A DNA stretch of 35,941 nt from Lactifluus volemus (Eukaryota > Basidiomycota > Agaricomycetes > Russulales > Russulaceae). Positions 16,439 to 27,489 of the stretch are shown here, one piece after another (positions within the stretch are counted from its first letter, which is position 1; each line of letters starts with the position of its first letter). The stretch covers positions 1 to 35,941 of the forward strand of contig WTXI01000347.1 in NCBI GenBank assembly GCA_022376515.1, in the 5' to 3' direction. The notes below the pieces were generated by a model. It saw nothing but the letters and a program-made list of their open reading frames with translations, was not told where the DNA came from and made no database searches. A program made the position numbers and the translations under genes.

Positions 16439-18764
16439 AGAGGGCGATGCTAGTAACTCCTATTCGCTGAGAAGATGGATGGTTAATGGGCTGTCGAGTG
16501 TGACTGCTAGTACTAGTTCAAAATTCAACTTAACAAGCAGACTTAGACTGCTATTTCAGTGAGGGATCTTGATTCTGGACGTACCTGCGAGAAAGAGATC
16601 TCTTCGACAGAGGCATTGACAGTTCACCTTAGAAACGTGGAGGGTGAGAGGTGTGTGGTCGCACGGTGTAGGTCACATGATGCGCGTTTACCGCAAGCGC
16701 TCAAAAAAGACCATTATCCATTTCTGGCAGCGACAGGGGCTAACATCCACTCTGAGTATCATTAAGTATCATGTATAGTGTACAAGTAATATTGAAGGCA
16801 GAGTCCACTGCGATGAGCAGCGATAGGGATACCTCTCCCGAATATTAACATGTAATACTGGCCACAAGTTGACACACAATCACATTTTGAAGTACTCGCT
16901 GTCTTGGACTCGCGAGGAAGAATGGTCGTTCGCGTGCTCGAGGCAATACTTCCCAAGTGCAGCCTGAGATTCAATTCTTGTTGATGTTGTCGAGACGCAT
17001 GACGGTAATGATCACTGGCACGCAGTGTTGGAATGGTTGTTACGAACTTGTCATTCAGGTCAGGCGGGCTCATAGTCTGCCGGAGTACACCACAGACAGG
17101 AAATCTGAGAGAAGCAGTCGCAGGGGTAGCGTGGAGTACGGACTACGGAGAAGGCAACTCACTCACAAACGCCTTAGCTCATTTTCAGGAAGATGCCACT
17201 GTTCGTGTGGCATTCTGCTCGTTCCAGGCACCATTAGACTTTGTTCCTTGAGGCATGGTATATCCCACACACTGGCATCAAAGAGGTCCCACCAAAAGAG
17301 GACGGACACGGCAGTGGGAGAAAGGAGCAAGCGGATTAAGACTCACTATCATAGTGCATATGAGATCACACGGACGACAACATCGGTGTGGGTGTGTTCC
17401 GGACAGGGAAGAGGAAAAGAAACAAAGACAGAGGAGAAGTTCTGACCTGATAAATTGAAGGGGAACACGCTGACTCGAGGACTCGAGCTCGGAGATGTTC
17501 GCCACGAAGCGGAAATGCTGGAATGGACACCCGAGTGGATTATGGCGTAGACATAAAATGGGAAATTGATAGTATTAGGGAAGTAAGGGGCGAGAAGTGT
17601 GACGACGAAGTGGTGAGGAAGGTCGTGTTGAGTGGGAATTGTTCCCACACCTCGGACAAGCGAGAAACGTGCCTACCACAAACAGCTACGATACTCAATT
17701 CCAGTATTTTGGTTCTAACCTCTGGGGATCCTTCCGCGCGCGCGTCCAAATGAATTAATCAATTCTGGCTGCCAGTGAGCAGTATCCCACAATGGTCGAG
17801 CAGTCTGGAGCTATCCCACGCCATGCCAAGTTATGATCGCATGGAATACGACTGGACAGAAGTTGACTCTGACTCTGAGATCCTACAGTAGAAGAAGAGC
17901 GACTATTCATTTCTTGGACCGGCCGACGTTGTGATGGAAGCCATGGAATGCATTGTCTTACTGGACCCCGATGAGCTCTGACCAACACTTTTGGCTTCTT
18001 CTCTAGTGTGAGCATTGGCATTTCGGCGCTTCAGCGGCACCTACCGACAATTCTGGGCTGCAATGGGAGATGCTCCGAACGCCTGGCCATCACATCAATC
18101 CATGACAATGCATGCTCTGTGGCCGCGGGCTCTCCCGAACAACGGATCAAGCGGGGCAATCCCATAGCTGCCTAAGGGGAAATCTGGCTTTGCACTCGTG
18201 CAGGACAGGCACTCATATTGCATCAAATTTGGTGACATAATGAGCGTTACTAGTAGAGCTTAGAGTTGAAGTGTTTGTGGTAAGGCGAGCAACATGGACT
18301 TCAGTTCGTTACTCCTCCTCGACCACCTGCTACCTCCGCGTTCCGTGTTTTCGTATCTTGAAGTAAATTTTGTGGCCCGGAAAAGTGGCTGCGTGGTTCT
18401 GAGGAGCCGCTAGATTTCTCATGAAATGACTAGTAGTTCGTCGTGGCGATTATCAACGGAATATTACATGCCCAGTTGAGCCACTGGCAGCAATGGGCGG
18501 CTGTTTATTCCCGACTCCCCCTGGCGTCAGTCCATGCTATAATACAAAACAAAAACCTTGGTCAATATCTCTCCTTTGCCTGAGGCACCAAAGTGCGTGC
18601 CGCCTGTTTATCGTAAATCAAATACAAGAAGTAGCAGAGAACTGATGTGGGAAAGTGATAAACACTGGGAGGGGTGGGGAACAGTTATAAAGACAGGTAC
18701 TAGCAAAATGCGAAGTGGAGAGCATTGATGAAGACCCATCAAGATTGATCCAGACACCAGACAA
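16439..18764 (+). other. Spacer of array unit 2 with decayed plus-strand coding fragments
   Basis: Three blocks recur in other units and read as protein on the plus strand. The first is at about 17130-17250 (YGEGNSLTNALAHFQEDA). The second is 17523-17891, with EEVV-type and SGNCSHTSDKRETC motifs; after a stop at 17751-17753 it ends YDWTEVDSDSEILQ at 17889-17891. The third follows in the same frame (VMEAMECIVLLDPDEL, FRRFSGTYRQFWAAMGDAP) to about 18250. A short frame at 18294 reads MDFSSLLLLDHLLPPRSVFS. I recognise no family. Stops and indels show that no intact gene is present in this unit. Confidence 0.5.
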
Positions 18765-19048
18765 TCAGTCCATTTCTGTGAGATGGACAGTGACAGGGTG
18801 ATTGGAACGCTGGCGCGAGGAAATGAATGGCTGTATTGCTTGCTGCGTGGATGCAGAGGGGGGCGGAAGGTAGAGATGGCATAGCATCGGCAACGCGTCC
18901 ATGACGCTTTCTCCAGTGAGCTCTTGCAGAGCAGATGCACCAGTCTGGGTGGTATACGCATGTGCTGCAAAGCCGAAAATGCATGGAAGATCTGCAGCCA
19001 TTGGGGGTTATCCACGTAGTCTTTCCAGTCTGAAAACACTACATCAGT

Positions 19049-19984
19049 TGTTACGGTTATGCGGGCCGCCCGGCCCATTCCTTACTGTTTTCCGTCTGAT
19101 TTTCGACTTATATTGTGACCTAGGATCCCTTTCCTTGGCCAGCCCCCTCTGTTCCGCTTCTAGGGGCTGTGCGTCGCCATTTTGGACGTGTATTTGACTC
19201 AGGGATCATGACTCAAATCTTGAGTCAGCGTTCTTGACTCAGATCTTGAGTCAGACGCACTGAGTCAGTTCTTGAGTCATCAGAACTGACTCAGATCCTT
19301 AGTCAATAGTCTTGACTTCGCTACTGTACTGTGACCTTTGTAGGATAGTTGGCTGGCCCTCTGTACGCATAAATAGGGCCCTGTAGATGAGCTAAAGCCC
19401 CAGCTTCAGCTTCGTCTAGAATCGCAGTTCATTGTTTCCTGCTCACACTCGCATCGCCTCTTCCTCCTCTACTTGTTCATCCCCTCTTCGTACCCTGATC
19501 TAGGTACTTCGCGCCACGATCAGACATCTGTGAACTTGTTCCATTTCCTCTGGAACTAGCTCCCAGACGCCTGAACCCTAATACGAACGCGCTGAGAGAA
19601 GTAGTTCCCACTTCTCACACCGCGTCCGCCCTTGAACCTTAGTTCAACCTCCCACGAGTGTCCTTGGAAGGCGAGAATCCCTTGTGTTCCAATTACACTC
19701 GCGCCCGTGTTGCGGTTGAACCTACACATCGCCATTTACCCATCTGCCACCGTCTATCCTCTTTGGGAACGGTAACTCCGACCATCGCGTGTACCGGCCC
19801 GTATTAACTGCCTCACGCGATACGAACACCGAGAGTTCGCACAGTCAAGTCTACTCCTTACTGGACCTTGCCTGCGCATCCTAGAATCGACTATTTGGTG
19901 TTGCTAGTCTTGTCCGACTTGCCACAGCAAATAGCCAACCCGAACGAAGCTCACTTCGAGCCACGGTCCCTGCGAACCGTGACA
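19049..19984 (+). mobile_element. Solo LTR, 935-bp family, copy B
   Basis: Same family as 5296-6230 but in the opposite orientation: it starts TGTTACGGTT and ends CGAACCGTGACA. The perfect 5-bp duplication TCAGT is at 19044-19048 and 19985-19989. Sense is plus: bZIP-site array, TATA-like ATAAATAG at 19369-19376, then a pyrimidine-rich R/U5. It interrupts F-box copy 3 near the 3' end. The two copies differ by one base in length and by scattered substitutions. Confidence 0.95.
19195..19293 (+). promoter_or_regulatory. Array of eight TGASTCA sites in solo LTR copy B
   Basis: Exact TGACTCA or TGAGTCA sites start at 19195, 19209, 19221, 19235, 19247, 19261, 19273 and 19287. Spacing is 14, 12, 14, 12, 14, 12, 14 bp, a 26-bp double period. 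The array ends about 75 bp upstream of the TATA-like box. Confidence 0.9.
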
Positions 19985-21215
19985 TCAGTTGTCCTCTTGT
20001 AGTCAAGGGAATCGGTAGCGATGAGAAGCCTTTCTACATTGGATAAGCAAGGCGAAATCTTGCCCAATATTTGAGCTATACACGCGAGTTGCCAATCCAG
20101 CCCATGGCACCATATCCCGATAATTAGACCAACCCGAAATTCCTTCCCTCCTGGTGGATGATGATGACCAAAGTGGGTGAAGACGTTTTCATCGCAAAAG
20201 TATAGCTGCGCTTCTTTGAAGGACCCGGGGATCTGTGTGCGACTGATAAACTTGCCGAAATGTGGAACGTCAAAATCGAGCTGATTGAAGAACCGAGTGT
20301 CGACGTAAATAAGAGAAGGAGTGTCGATCCGAGCCACAAGATCTTCAAAGTACTCGCTAGTGCCTTCGAACTCCAAATGGGTGAGAGCGGGGAGGACAAC
20401 GCGTGTAAATGAAGACGGAGGTCTATCTGTTGGATCAGCACGAGAAGCTGGGGATTCGAATCCAATGACAACGTCTTTAAGCTTAGTCAACGCGGATAGG
20501 GCCGTGGCCATAGCTTTGGGTGAAATGTAACCGGTATTGGGTATACTCGTGAGTTGAACATGGACAAGATCATGGCAAAATGGAAGAAATTTTGGTAGTG
20601 CTGGAAATGGAATACTGGCCAAGCAAAGACGCTTTAGACGCGGGGCAGATCCACCCAAAAAGGTGTCGGGAAGCACTGGTGCCGAATTCCGAGTAAGAAG
20701 TTCAAGACGTGTCAAAACTGGATATGGCTTCTTCATCACTTTGTACAGTCGCTTCAATAGAGCACTTGTTGGATAGAGATCGATTTCTGATACGCGATCG
20801 CGATGCTCAAGTGCGGCAATAATGTTAGCTCCACCCAGAGGGAGTCGCAATCTCGATTCATCTATGAGGATAGGAAAGCCGCGTGGCCAGACATCTAGCG
20901 TCTGCTTCACAGGTGTCTTCGCATCGCATACAAGTCGCAAATGAAGACGAAGCGGTGATTCAAACACAACGTATCTCCACCTTCGGCATACGTGCACCAA
21001 TGAAATCCACCATTGAGGGGAGAGATACGAGGGCATTTGACAGATGTCGAAGATGTCGAGGAGGACATTGTCAGGGAGGGATCTGATTGTCACGCGTGGG
21101 AAAGAAGTCGGATCTACTCGATCCAAGTGAGCGATTGCTTCGGCGGCGACTTATGTTCATGAGACCGAGACGTACCCGGTCGTCTTTGATTAATACGCGC
21201 TTTCCGGTGACGCAT

Positions 21216-23569
21216 AATGACCTGCCCTTTCCCTCGACACTTTCGTTTCAAAGATGGATAGTTAATGGGCTGTCGAGTATGACTGCTAGTGATCCGAAAT
21301 TCAACTTAGCAAGCACAGAGTTAGCTTAGACTGCTATTGCAGTGAGGGATCGGAAATGGACATACCTAAGAGAAAGAGAACTCTTCGACACAGACGCTGG
21401 CAGTTCAGCTGAGGGACGTTGAGGGCCGCCGCGGCAGAGAGGCTGTGTGGTTAAGGTCGCACGATGTAGGTCACATGATGCACCTGTACCGCAGCGCTCA
21501 TAAAAATACCGTTATCCAGCGATAGAGGCCAACATCCACTCTGAGTATCATTGAGTATCATGTCTAATTTACGAGTGTAACAGACGATTCAAAGATGTTC
21601 CCTAGAAGGGAAATATTGAAGGCAGAGTCCACCGCGATGAGAAGCGATAGGGATAACTCTCCCAAATATTAACATGTAATTCTGGCCACAACTCGACACA
21701 TGGACAAATATTTTGAAGCACTCGCTGGCTTGGACTCGCGGGAAGTAATGTCGTTCGCGTGTTCGAGGCGGTACATCCCCAGTGCAGCTGGAGCGTTCAA
21801 TTCTTGTTGATGTTGTGGAGACGCATGATGGTTGTAATCGTATAAGTGCTGGAATGATCATTACGAATTTGTCATTCAAGTCAGGCGGGCTAATGGTTTA
21901 CCGTAGTACACCGCAGACACAGGAAATCTGAGAGAAGCGGTCGCAGAGGTAGTGTGGAGTACGGAGAAGGCAACTCACTCAAAAACATTTTAGCTCATTC
22001 CCAGGGAGGGGCCACTGTTCGTGTGGCATTCTGCGCGTTCCGGGCACCATTAGACTTTGTTCCTTGAGGCATGGTATATCCCACACACTGACATCCACGA
22101 GGTTCCACGAAAAGAGGATGGACACGGCAGTGGGAGAAAGGAGCAATCACTATCATAGTGCATATGAGATCCCACGGACGACAACATCGGTGTGGGTGTG
22201 TTGCGGATAGGATAAAAGAGGAAAAAGAAGAAAGACAGAGAAGAACATCCGACCTGATAAATTGAAGAGGATCACACTGACTCGATGACTCGAGCTCGGA
22301 GATGTTCGTCACGAAGCGGAAATGCTGGCATGGATACTCAAGTGGATTATGACGTTGACATAAATTTGTACCAGGTGGCAGAGGTGATTCTATTAGGGAA
22401 GCAAGGGGCGAGGTATGACGAAGAAGTGGTGAGGAAGGTCGTGTTGAGTGGGAATTGTTCCCACACCTCGGACAAGCGAGGAACGTGCGAATACATTTCT
22501 ACCATAAACAGCCACGATACTCAATTCCAGTATTTTTGGTTCTAACCTCTGGGGATCCTTCCGCGCGCACGTCCAAAGTTGATCAGTTCCGGCTCCCAGT
22601 GAGCAGTATCCCACCATGGCCGAGCAGACTGGAGCTATGCCAAGTTATGGTCGCATGCAATACGACTGGTCGGAAGTTGACTCTGACTCTGAGATCGTAC
22701 AGTAGAAGAAGAGCGATCATTCATTTTGTGGATCGGCCGACGTTGTGATGGAAGCCATGGAGTGCGTTATGTTACTGGACCCCGATGAGCTCATCTCCTC
22801 TCGACTGACGCTTTCGGCTTCTTCTCTAGTGTAAGAATGGCGTTTCGACGCTTCAGCGGCACCTACTAACAACTTTTATCGATTCTGGGCTGCAATGGAA
22901 GATGCTCCGAGCGCGTGGCCACCACATCAAGACATCGCTCAGCGGGCTCTCCCAGACAACGGATCGAGCGGGACGATTCCATAGCTGCCGAAGGGGAAAT
23001 CTGGCTTTGCCCTCGCGCAGGACGGGCAGCCATATTGCATCAAATTTGGTGACATAATGAGCGTTAGAGCTTAGAGTTGAAGTGTTTGTGGTAAAGCGAG
23101 CAACGTGGGCTTCAGTTTGTTACTCCTCGACCACTTGCTACCTCCACGCTCCATTCTTTCATACCTTGAATAGACTTTTGTGTCCCAGAAAAACGACTGC
23201 AGTGTATCATAGAGGAGCTGCTAAATTTCTCATGAAATGAGTACAGTAGTTCGTCGTGGCAATCATCAACCGAATATTACATGCCCAGTTGTGCCAGCAA
23301 TGTGTGGCTGTTTATTCCAAACTCCCCTTGGCGTCAGTCCATAGTAATACGCAACAAAAACCCTGATCTATATTTCTTCTGGCCTGAGGCACCAATGTGC
23401 GCGCCGCCTGTTTATCGTACATCAAAATACAAGAAGTAGCAGAAAGCTGATGTGGGAAAGTGGTAAACACTGGGAGGGGTGGGGAACAGTTATAAAGACA
23501 GGTACTAGCAAAAAGCGAAGCGGAGAGCATTGATGAGGGTCCATCAAGATTAATCCACACACCGGACAA
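21216..23569 (+). other. Spacer of array unit 3 with decayed plus-strand coding fragments
   Basis: The spacer holds the same blocks as unit 2: VEYGEGNSLKNILAHSQGGA at about 21955; a frame from 22285 (MDTQVDYDVDINLYQVAEVI, EEVVRKVVLSGNCSHTSDKR); and the YDWSEVDSDSEIVQ end at 22703-22705, here displaced by a small deletion just upstream. The ALPDNGSS block follows, then the micro-frame at 23107 (VGFSLLLLDHLLPPRS). From about 22841 to 23267 it is nearly identical to unit 4 (three mismatches seen), far above the similarity elsewhere. No intact gene is supported. Confidence 0.5.
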
Positions 23570-25094
23570 TCAGCCCATTTCCATTTCTGTGCGATAGACA
23601 GTGACTGGGTGATTGGAACGCTGGCGCGAGGAAATGAATGGCTGTATTGCTTGCCGCGTGGATGCAGATGAGAATGGAAGGTAGAGGTGGTGTAGCATAG
23701 GCAACGCGTCCATGACCCTTTCCCCAATGAGCTCTTGCAGCGCAGATGCAATAATCTCACCCAGTCTGTGCGGTATTTCCATGTGCTGCAAAGCCGAAAA
23801 TGCATGGAAGATCTCCAGCCATTGGGGGTTATCCACGTAGTCTTTCCAATCTGAAAACACTACCTTGTCAATGTAACGGGTATTGATGAGAAGCCGTTCT
23901 ACATTGGATAAGAAAGGCGAAATCTTGCCGTATATTTGAGCTAGACACGCGACCTGCCAATCAAACTCATGACACGATGTCCCGATAGACAGAGCGATCC
24001 GAAATTCCTTCTCTCCCGGTGGGTCACGATGACCAACGTGGATGTAGACGCGTCTATCTTCAAAGGACAGCTTCGCTTCGTCGAAGGACCCGGGGATTTG
24101 TGTGCGACAGATAAACTGGACGAAATGTGGAATGTCAAAATCGAGCTGATTGAAGAACCGTGTCTCGACGGAAATAATAGCAGGAGTGTCGATCCGAGCC
24201 ACAAGATCCTCAAAATACTCGCTAGCGCCGTGAAACTCCAAACAGGTGAGAGCGGGGAGGACAAGGCGTGTCAATGAAGAGGGAGGTCTACTTCCTGGAT
24301 CAGGACGAGAAGCCGGGGAGTCGAATCCAATGGAAAGGAATGTAAGCTTTGTCAACGCGGATAGGGCTGTGGCCATAGCTTCGGGTGAAACGTAACCGGT
24401 ATTGGGTATCTTCTTGAGGTAAACAAAGGTGAGATTATGGCAAAATGGAAGCAATTTTGGTAGTGCCGGAAATGGAATACCGTTCAAGCGAAGATATTCG
24501 AGACGCGGGGCATATCCACCCAAAAAGGTATCACGAAGCACCGGTGCCAACTTCGAATTTGAATTATGTTCCAGGCGAAGATGTGTCAAAACTGGATATG
24601 GCTTCTTCATCACTTTATTGAGTCGCTTCAATAGCATATTTGTTATGTCGAGATCGATTTGGGACACGCGATCGTGATGCTCGAGTGCGGCAATAATGTT
24701 AGCTCTACTCAGAGGGAGTAACGATCCCGATTCCTGTATGAAGATAGGAATGCCGCGTGGCCAGACATCTAGCGTATTCTTCACGGGTGTGTTCCCATTG
24801 CATTGCAGTCGCAAATGAAGACGAAGCGGCGATTGAAATACAACGTATCTCCACCTTCCGCATACGTGCACCAGCGCATGCCACCATCGAGGGCTGTCCG
24901 TTTTAGACAAGTCGAAGATGTCGAGGAGGACATTGTCAGGGAGGGATCCGATTGTAATGCGTGGGAAAGTATTCGGGTCTACTCGATCCAAGTGAGTGAT
25001 TCCTTCAGCGGCAACCCTGGTCCTGAGACGTACCTGGGCCTCTTTGTTTAAAAATCGCCTTCAGACGATGTGTAGAGGATGGTGCTAATAACAT
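23570..25094 (-). CDS. F-box / leucine-rich protein, array copy 4 (intact)
   Basis: This is the only complete member: exon 1 25034-25094, intron 24979-25033 (55 nt, GTACGT...TAG), exon 2 23570-24978, giving 489 residues. The ATG used by the sister copies is ACA here, but an in-frame ATG 21 nt upstream (MLLAPSSTHRLKAIFKQRGP) keeps the frame. The F-box lies at about residues 27-75 (IGSLPDNVLLDIFDLSK, WWHALVHVCGRWRYVVFQS). It is followed by irregular leucine-rich repeats (YPVLTHLRLEHNSNS, APRLEYLRLNGIPFPALPK, AMATALSALTKLTFLSIG) and a conserved C-terminal region (DWKDYVDNPQWLEIFHAFSA). The C-terminus is RTEMEMG instead of LTEMD. Expected role: substrate receptor of an SCF (Skp1-Cullin-F-box) ubiquitin ligase; this is family inference and the substrate is unknown. 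No signal peptide or membrane segment is seen. Confidence 0.88.
24979..25033 (-). other. Intron 1 of F-box copy 4 (conserved in all intact copies)
   Basis: The intron has GTACGT at the 5' end, CTCAC about 18 nt before the 3' end, and TAG at the end. Homologous introns are 56, 55, 62, 55 and 56 nt in copies 1, 2, 3, 4 and 6. Length changes fall inside the intron, whereas the homologous 40-nt exon 1 core keeps its length. The phase always fits (exon 1 ends one base into a codon). Confidence 0.82.
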
Positions 25095-27133
25095 TTGTTG
25101 AGAAGATGGGATAGTTAATGGGCTGTTGAGTGAGGCTGCTAGTAGTTTGAAATTCAACTTAAGAAGCACGGAGTTAGCTTAGACTGTTATTGCACTGAGG
25201 GATCTGGACTCTGGACGTACCTGCGAGAAAGAGAGCTCTTCGACAGAGACGTTGATAGTTCAGCTGAGGGCCGCAGAGAGGCTGTGTTGTTGAGGTCGCA
25301 CGATGCATGCATGATGCACGTGTACCACAGCCCTGAGCCAATGAGAATACGGTCACCCATCTGGCAGCGATAGAGGCCAACATCCACTTTGAGTATCATT
25401 AAGTACCATGTATAAAGTACAAGTGTACTAACGAACGATACAAAGATGTCCCCGAGAAGAGGAACGTAGAATGCAAAGTCCACCACGATGAGCAGCGATA
25501 GGGATAGCGCTTATTACTAGTTACGCCCAACAGCCGTCGTATGGGATAGGTGGAAGGACAGGGCTGTACGTACTCTCCCGACTATTAACATATAATTCTG
25601 TCCACAAGTCGACACACACAGATATTTTGAAGTACTCGCTGACTTGGACTCGCAAGAAATAATCTTTTTTCGTGTGCTCGAAGCGGTACATCCCCAGTGC
25701 AGCCTGAGCGTTCGATTCTTGTTGATGTTTTCGAGACGCATGACGGTGGTCACGTAAGTGTTGGAATGGCCGCTATGAATTCGTCATTCAGGTCAGGCAG
25801 GCTCATAATCTGCCGTAGTACTCTGCGGACACAGGAACTCTGAGAGAGGTAAGCTAAGTGGAGTACGGAGAAGGCAGCTCACTCACCAACGTCTTAGCTC
25901 ATTTTCAGGAAGATGCCACTGTTCGTGTGGCATTCTGCTGTTTCCGAGCACCGCTGGCATCAAAGAGGTTCCAACAAAAGTGGAGGGTCTCCGTCTCAGG
26001 AGGGAGAAATGAAAGGTCAGAGCAGATTACGACTCACTATCATAGTGCGTATGGTATTATCTGACAATATGGGTGTGGGTATGTCATGGAGAGGATAAAA
26101 GAGGAAAGGAATGAAGACAGAGGAGAAGATCTGACATGACCCGAGGGGATCACCGTGACGCCGACTCGAGGACTCGGAGATGTTTGTCGCAAAGTGGCAT
26201 GGACACCCGAGTGGATTATGGCGTAGACATAAAATGGGAAATTTTCCAGAGGTGATAGTATTAGGGAAGTAAGGGCGAGAGGGCGAGATGAAGTGGTCAG
26301 GAAGCTCGTTGAGTAGGAATTGTTCCCACGCACTCGGACAAGCGAGGAACACGAGTACATTTCTACCACAAACAGCTACGATACTCAATTCCAGTATATT
26401 GGTTCTAACCTCTGGGGATCCTTCCCCGCGCGCGTCCAAAGTTAATCAGTTCCGGCTGCCAGTGAACAATATCCCACAATGGTCGAGCAGTCTGGAGCTA
26501 TCCCACGCCATCCCAAGTTATGGTCGCATGGAATACGACTGGACAGAAGTTGACTCTGACTCTGAGATCGTACAGTAGAAGAAGAGCGATCATTCATTTC
26601 GTGGATCGGCCGACATTGTGATGGAAGCCATGGAATGCTTTATGTTACTGGACCCCGATGAGCTCATCTCCGCTCGACTAACGTTTTCGGCTTCTTCTCT
26701 AGTGTAAGCATGGCGTTTCGACGCTTCAGCGGCACCTACTAACAACTTTTATCGATTCTGGGCTGCAATGGAAGATGCTCCGAGCGCGTGGCCACCACAT
26801 CAAGACATCGCTCAGCGGGCTCTCCCAGACAATGGATCGAGCGGGACAATTCCATAGCTGCCGAAGGGGAAATCTGGCTTTGCCCTCGCGCAGGACGGGC
26901 AGCCATATTGCATCAAATTTGGTGACATAATGAGCGTTAGAGCTTAGAGTTGAAGTGTTTGTGGTAAAGCGAGCAACGTGGGCTTCAGTTTGTTACTCCT
27001 CGACCACTTGCTACCTCCACGCTCCATTCTTTCATACCTTGAATAGACTTTTGTGTCCCAGAAAAACGACTGCAGTGTATCGTAGAGGAGCTGCTAAATT
27101 TCTCATGAAATGAGTACAGTAGTTCGTCGTGGC
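25095..27133 (+). other. Spacer of array unit 4
   Basis: From left to right the spacer holds the F-box upstream region (25095-25460); the conserved block near 25860-25960 (VEYGEGSSLTNVLAHFQEDA); the best preserved plus-strand frame at 26288-26578; and the VMEAMECFMLLDPDEL to ALPDNGSS block (about 26620-26950). The micro-frame near 26978 follows, and the spacer stops abruptly at 27133-27137, where it joins the middle of F-box copy 5. Confidence 0.6.
26288..26578 (+). pseudogene. Conserved plus-strand frame of the array units, best preserved copy
   Basis: This is a 96-codon frame ending ...NNIPQWSSSLELSHAIPSY, then GRMEYDWTEVDSDSEIVQ and TAG. Units 2 and 3 carry the same ending, with the TAG at the same place. 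Units 2, 3 and 5 show frames broken at other points. After the TAG, the same register continues as protein-like sequence for over 100 codons, with further stops. It may be the remnant of a multi-exon gene or a short real protein. I recognise no family. Confidence 0.35.
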
Positions 27134-27489
27134 AAATAATGTTGGCTCCACTCAGAGGGAGTCTCAATCTCGATTCCTTTATGAGGATAGAAAGGGCGCG
27201 GGGCCAGACATCTACTAGTAGTGTCTTCTTCACGGGCGTGTTCGCATCCCATACAAGTCGCAAATGAAGACGAAGCGGTGATTCAAACACAATGTATCTC
27301 CACCTTCGGCATACGTGCACCAGTGCAATCCACCATCGAGGGGAGCGGTACGGAGTTATTTGACAGAAGTCGAAGATGTCCAGGGAAAGAAGTCGGGTCT
27401 ACTCGATCCAAGTGAGTGATGGCTTCAGCGGCGGCCTATGGTCATGAGACTGGTCGTCTTTGATTAATACGCGGTTTCCAATCACGCAT
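27134..27489 (-). pseudogene. F-box protein, array copy 5, N-terminal remnant
   Basis: Only the first quarter of the gene is left. Exon 1 has a good ATG (27487-27489, MRDWKPRINQRRP), but the GTACGT donor is deleted. An internal deletion of about 40 nt removes the SLPDNVLL core of the F-box. The remaining exon 2 (VCRRWRYIVFESPLRL, then ESRLRLPLSGANII) ends at a junction with spacer sequence of unit 4. A short shared GGCAA at the breakpoint suggests a microhomology deletion. Not functional. Confidence 0.88.

Larger units (their letters stand above)
18765..21215 (-). pseudogene. F-box protein, array copy 3, split by a solo LTR and frameshifted
   Basis: Exon 1 is 21176-21215 (MRHRKARINQRRP), the intron is 21114-21175 (62 nt), and exon 2 runs from 21113. 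The F-box is IRSLPDNVLLDIFDICQ, followed by WWISLVHVCRRWRYVVFES and a leucine-rich region (AMATALSALTKLKDVVIG). A 936-bp solo LTR sits at 19049-19984. Beyond it the C-terminal part (DWKDYVDNPQWLQIFHAFSA) resumes. A 10-nt deletion near 18940 relative to copy 4 then shifts the frame before the normal end HLTEMD at 18765. There are thus two independent disabling lesions. Confidence 0.88.
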
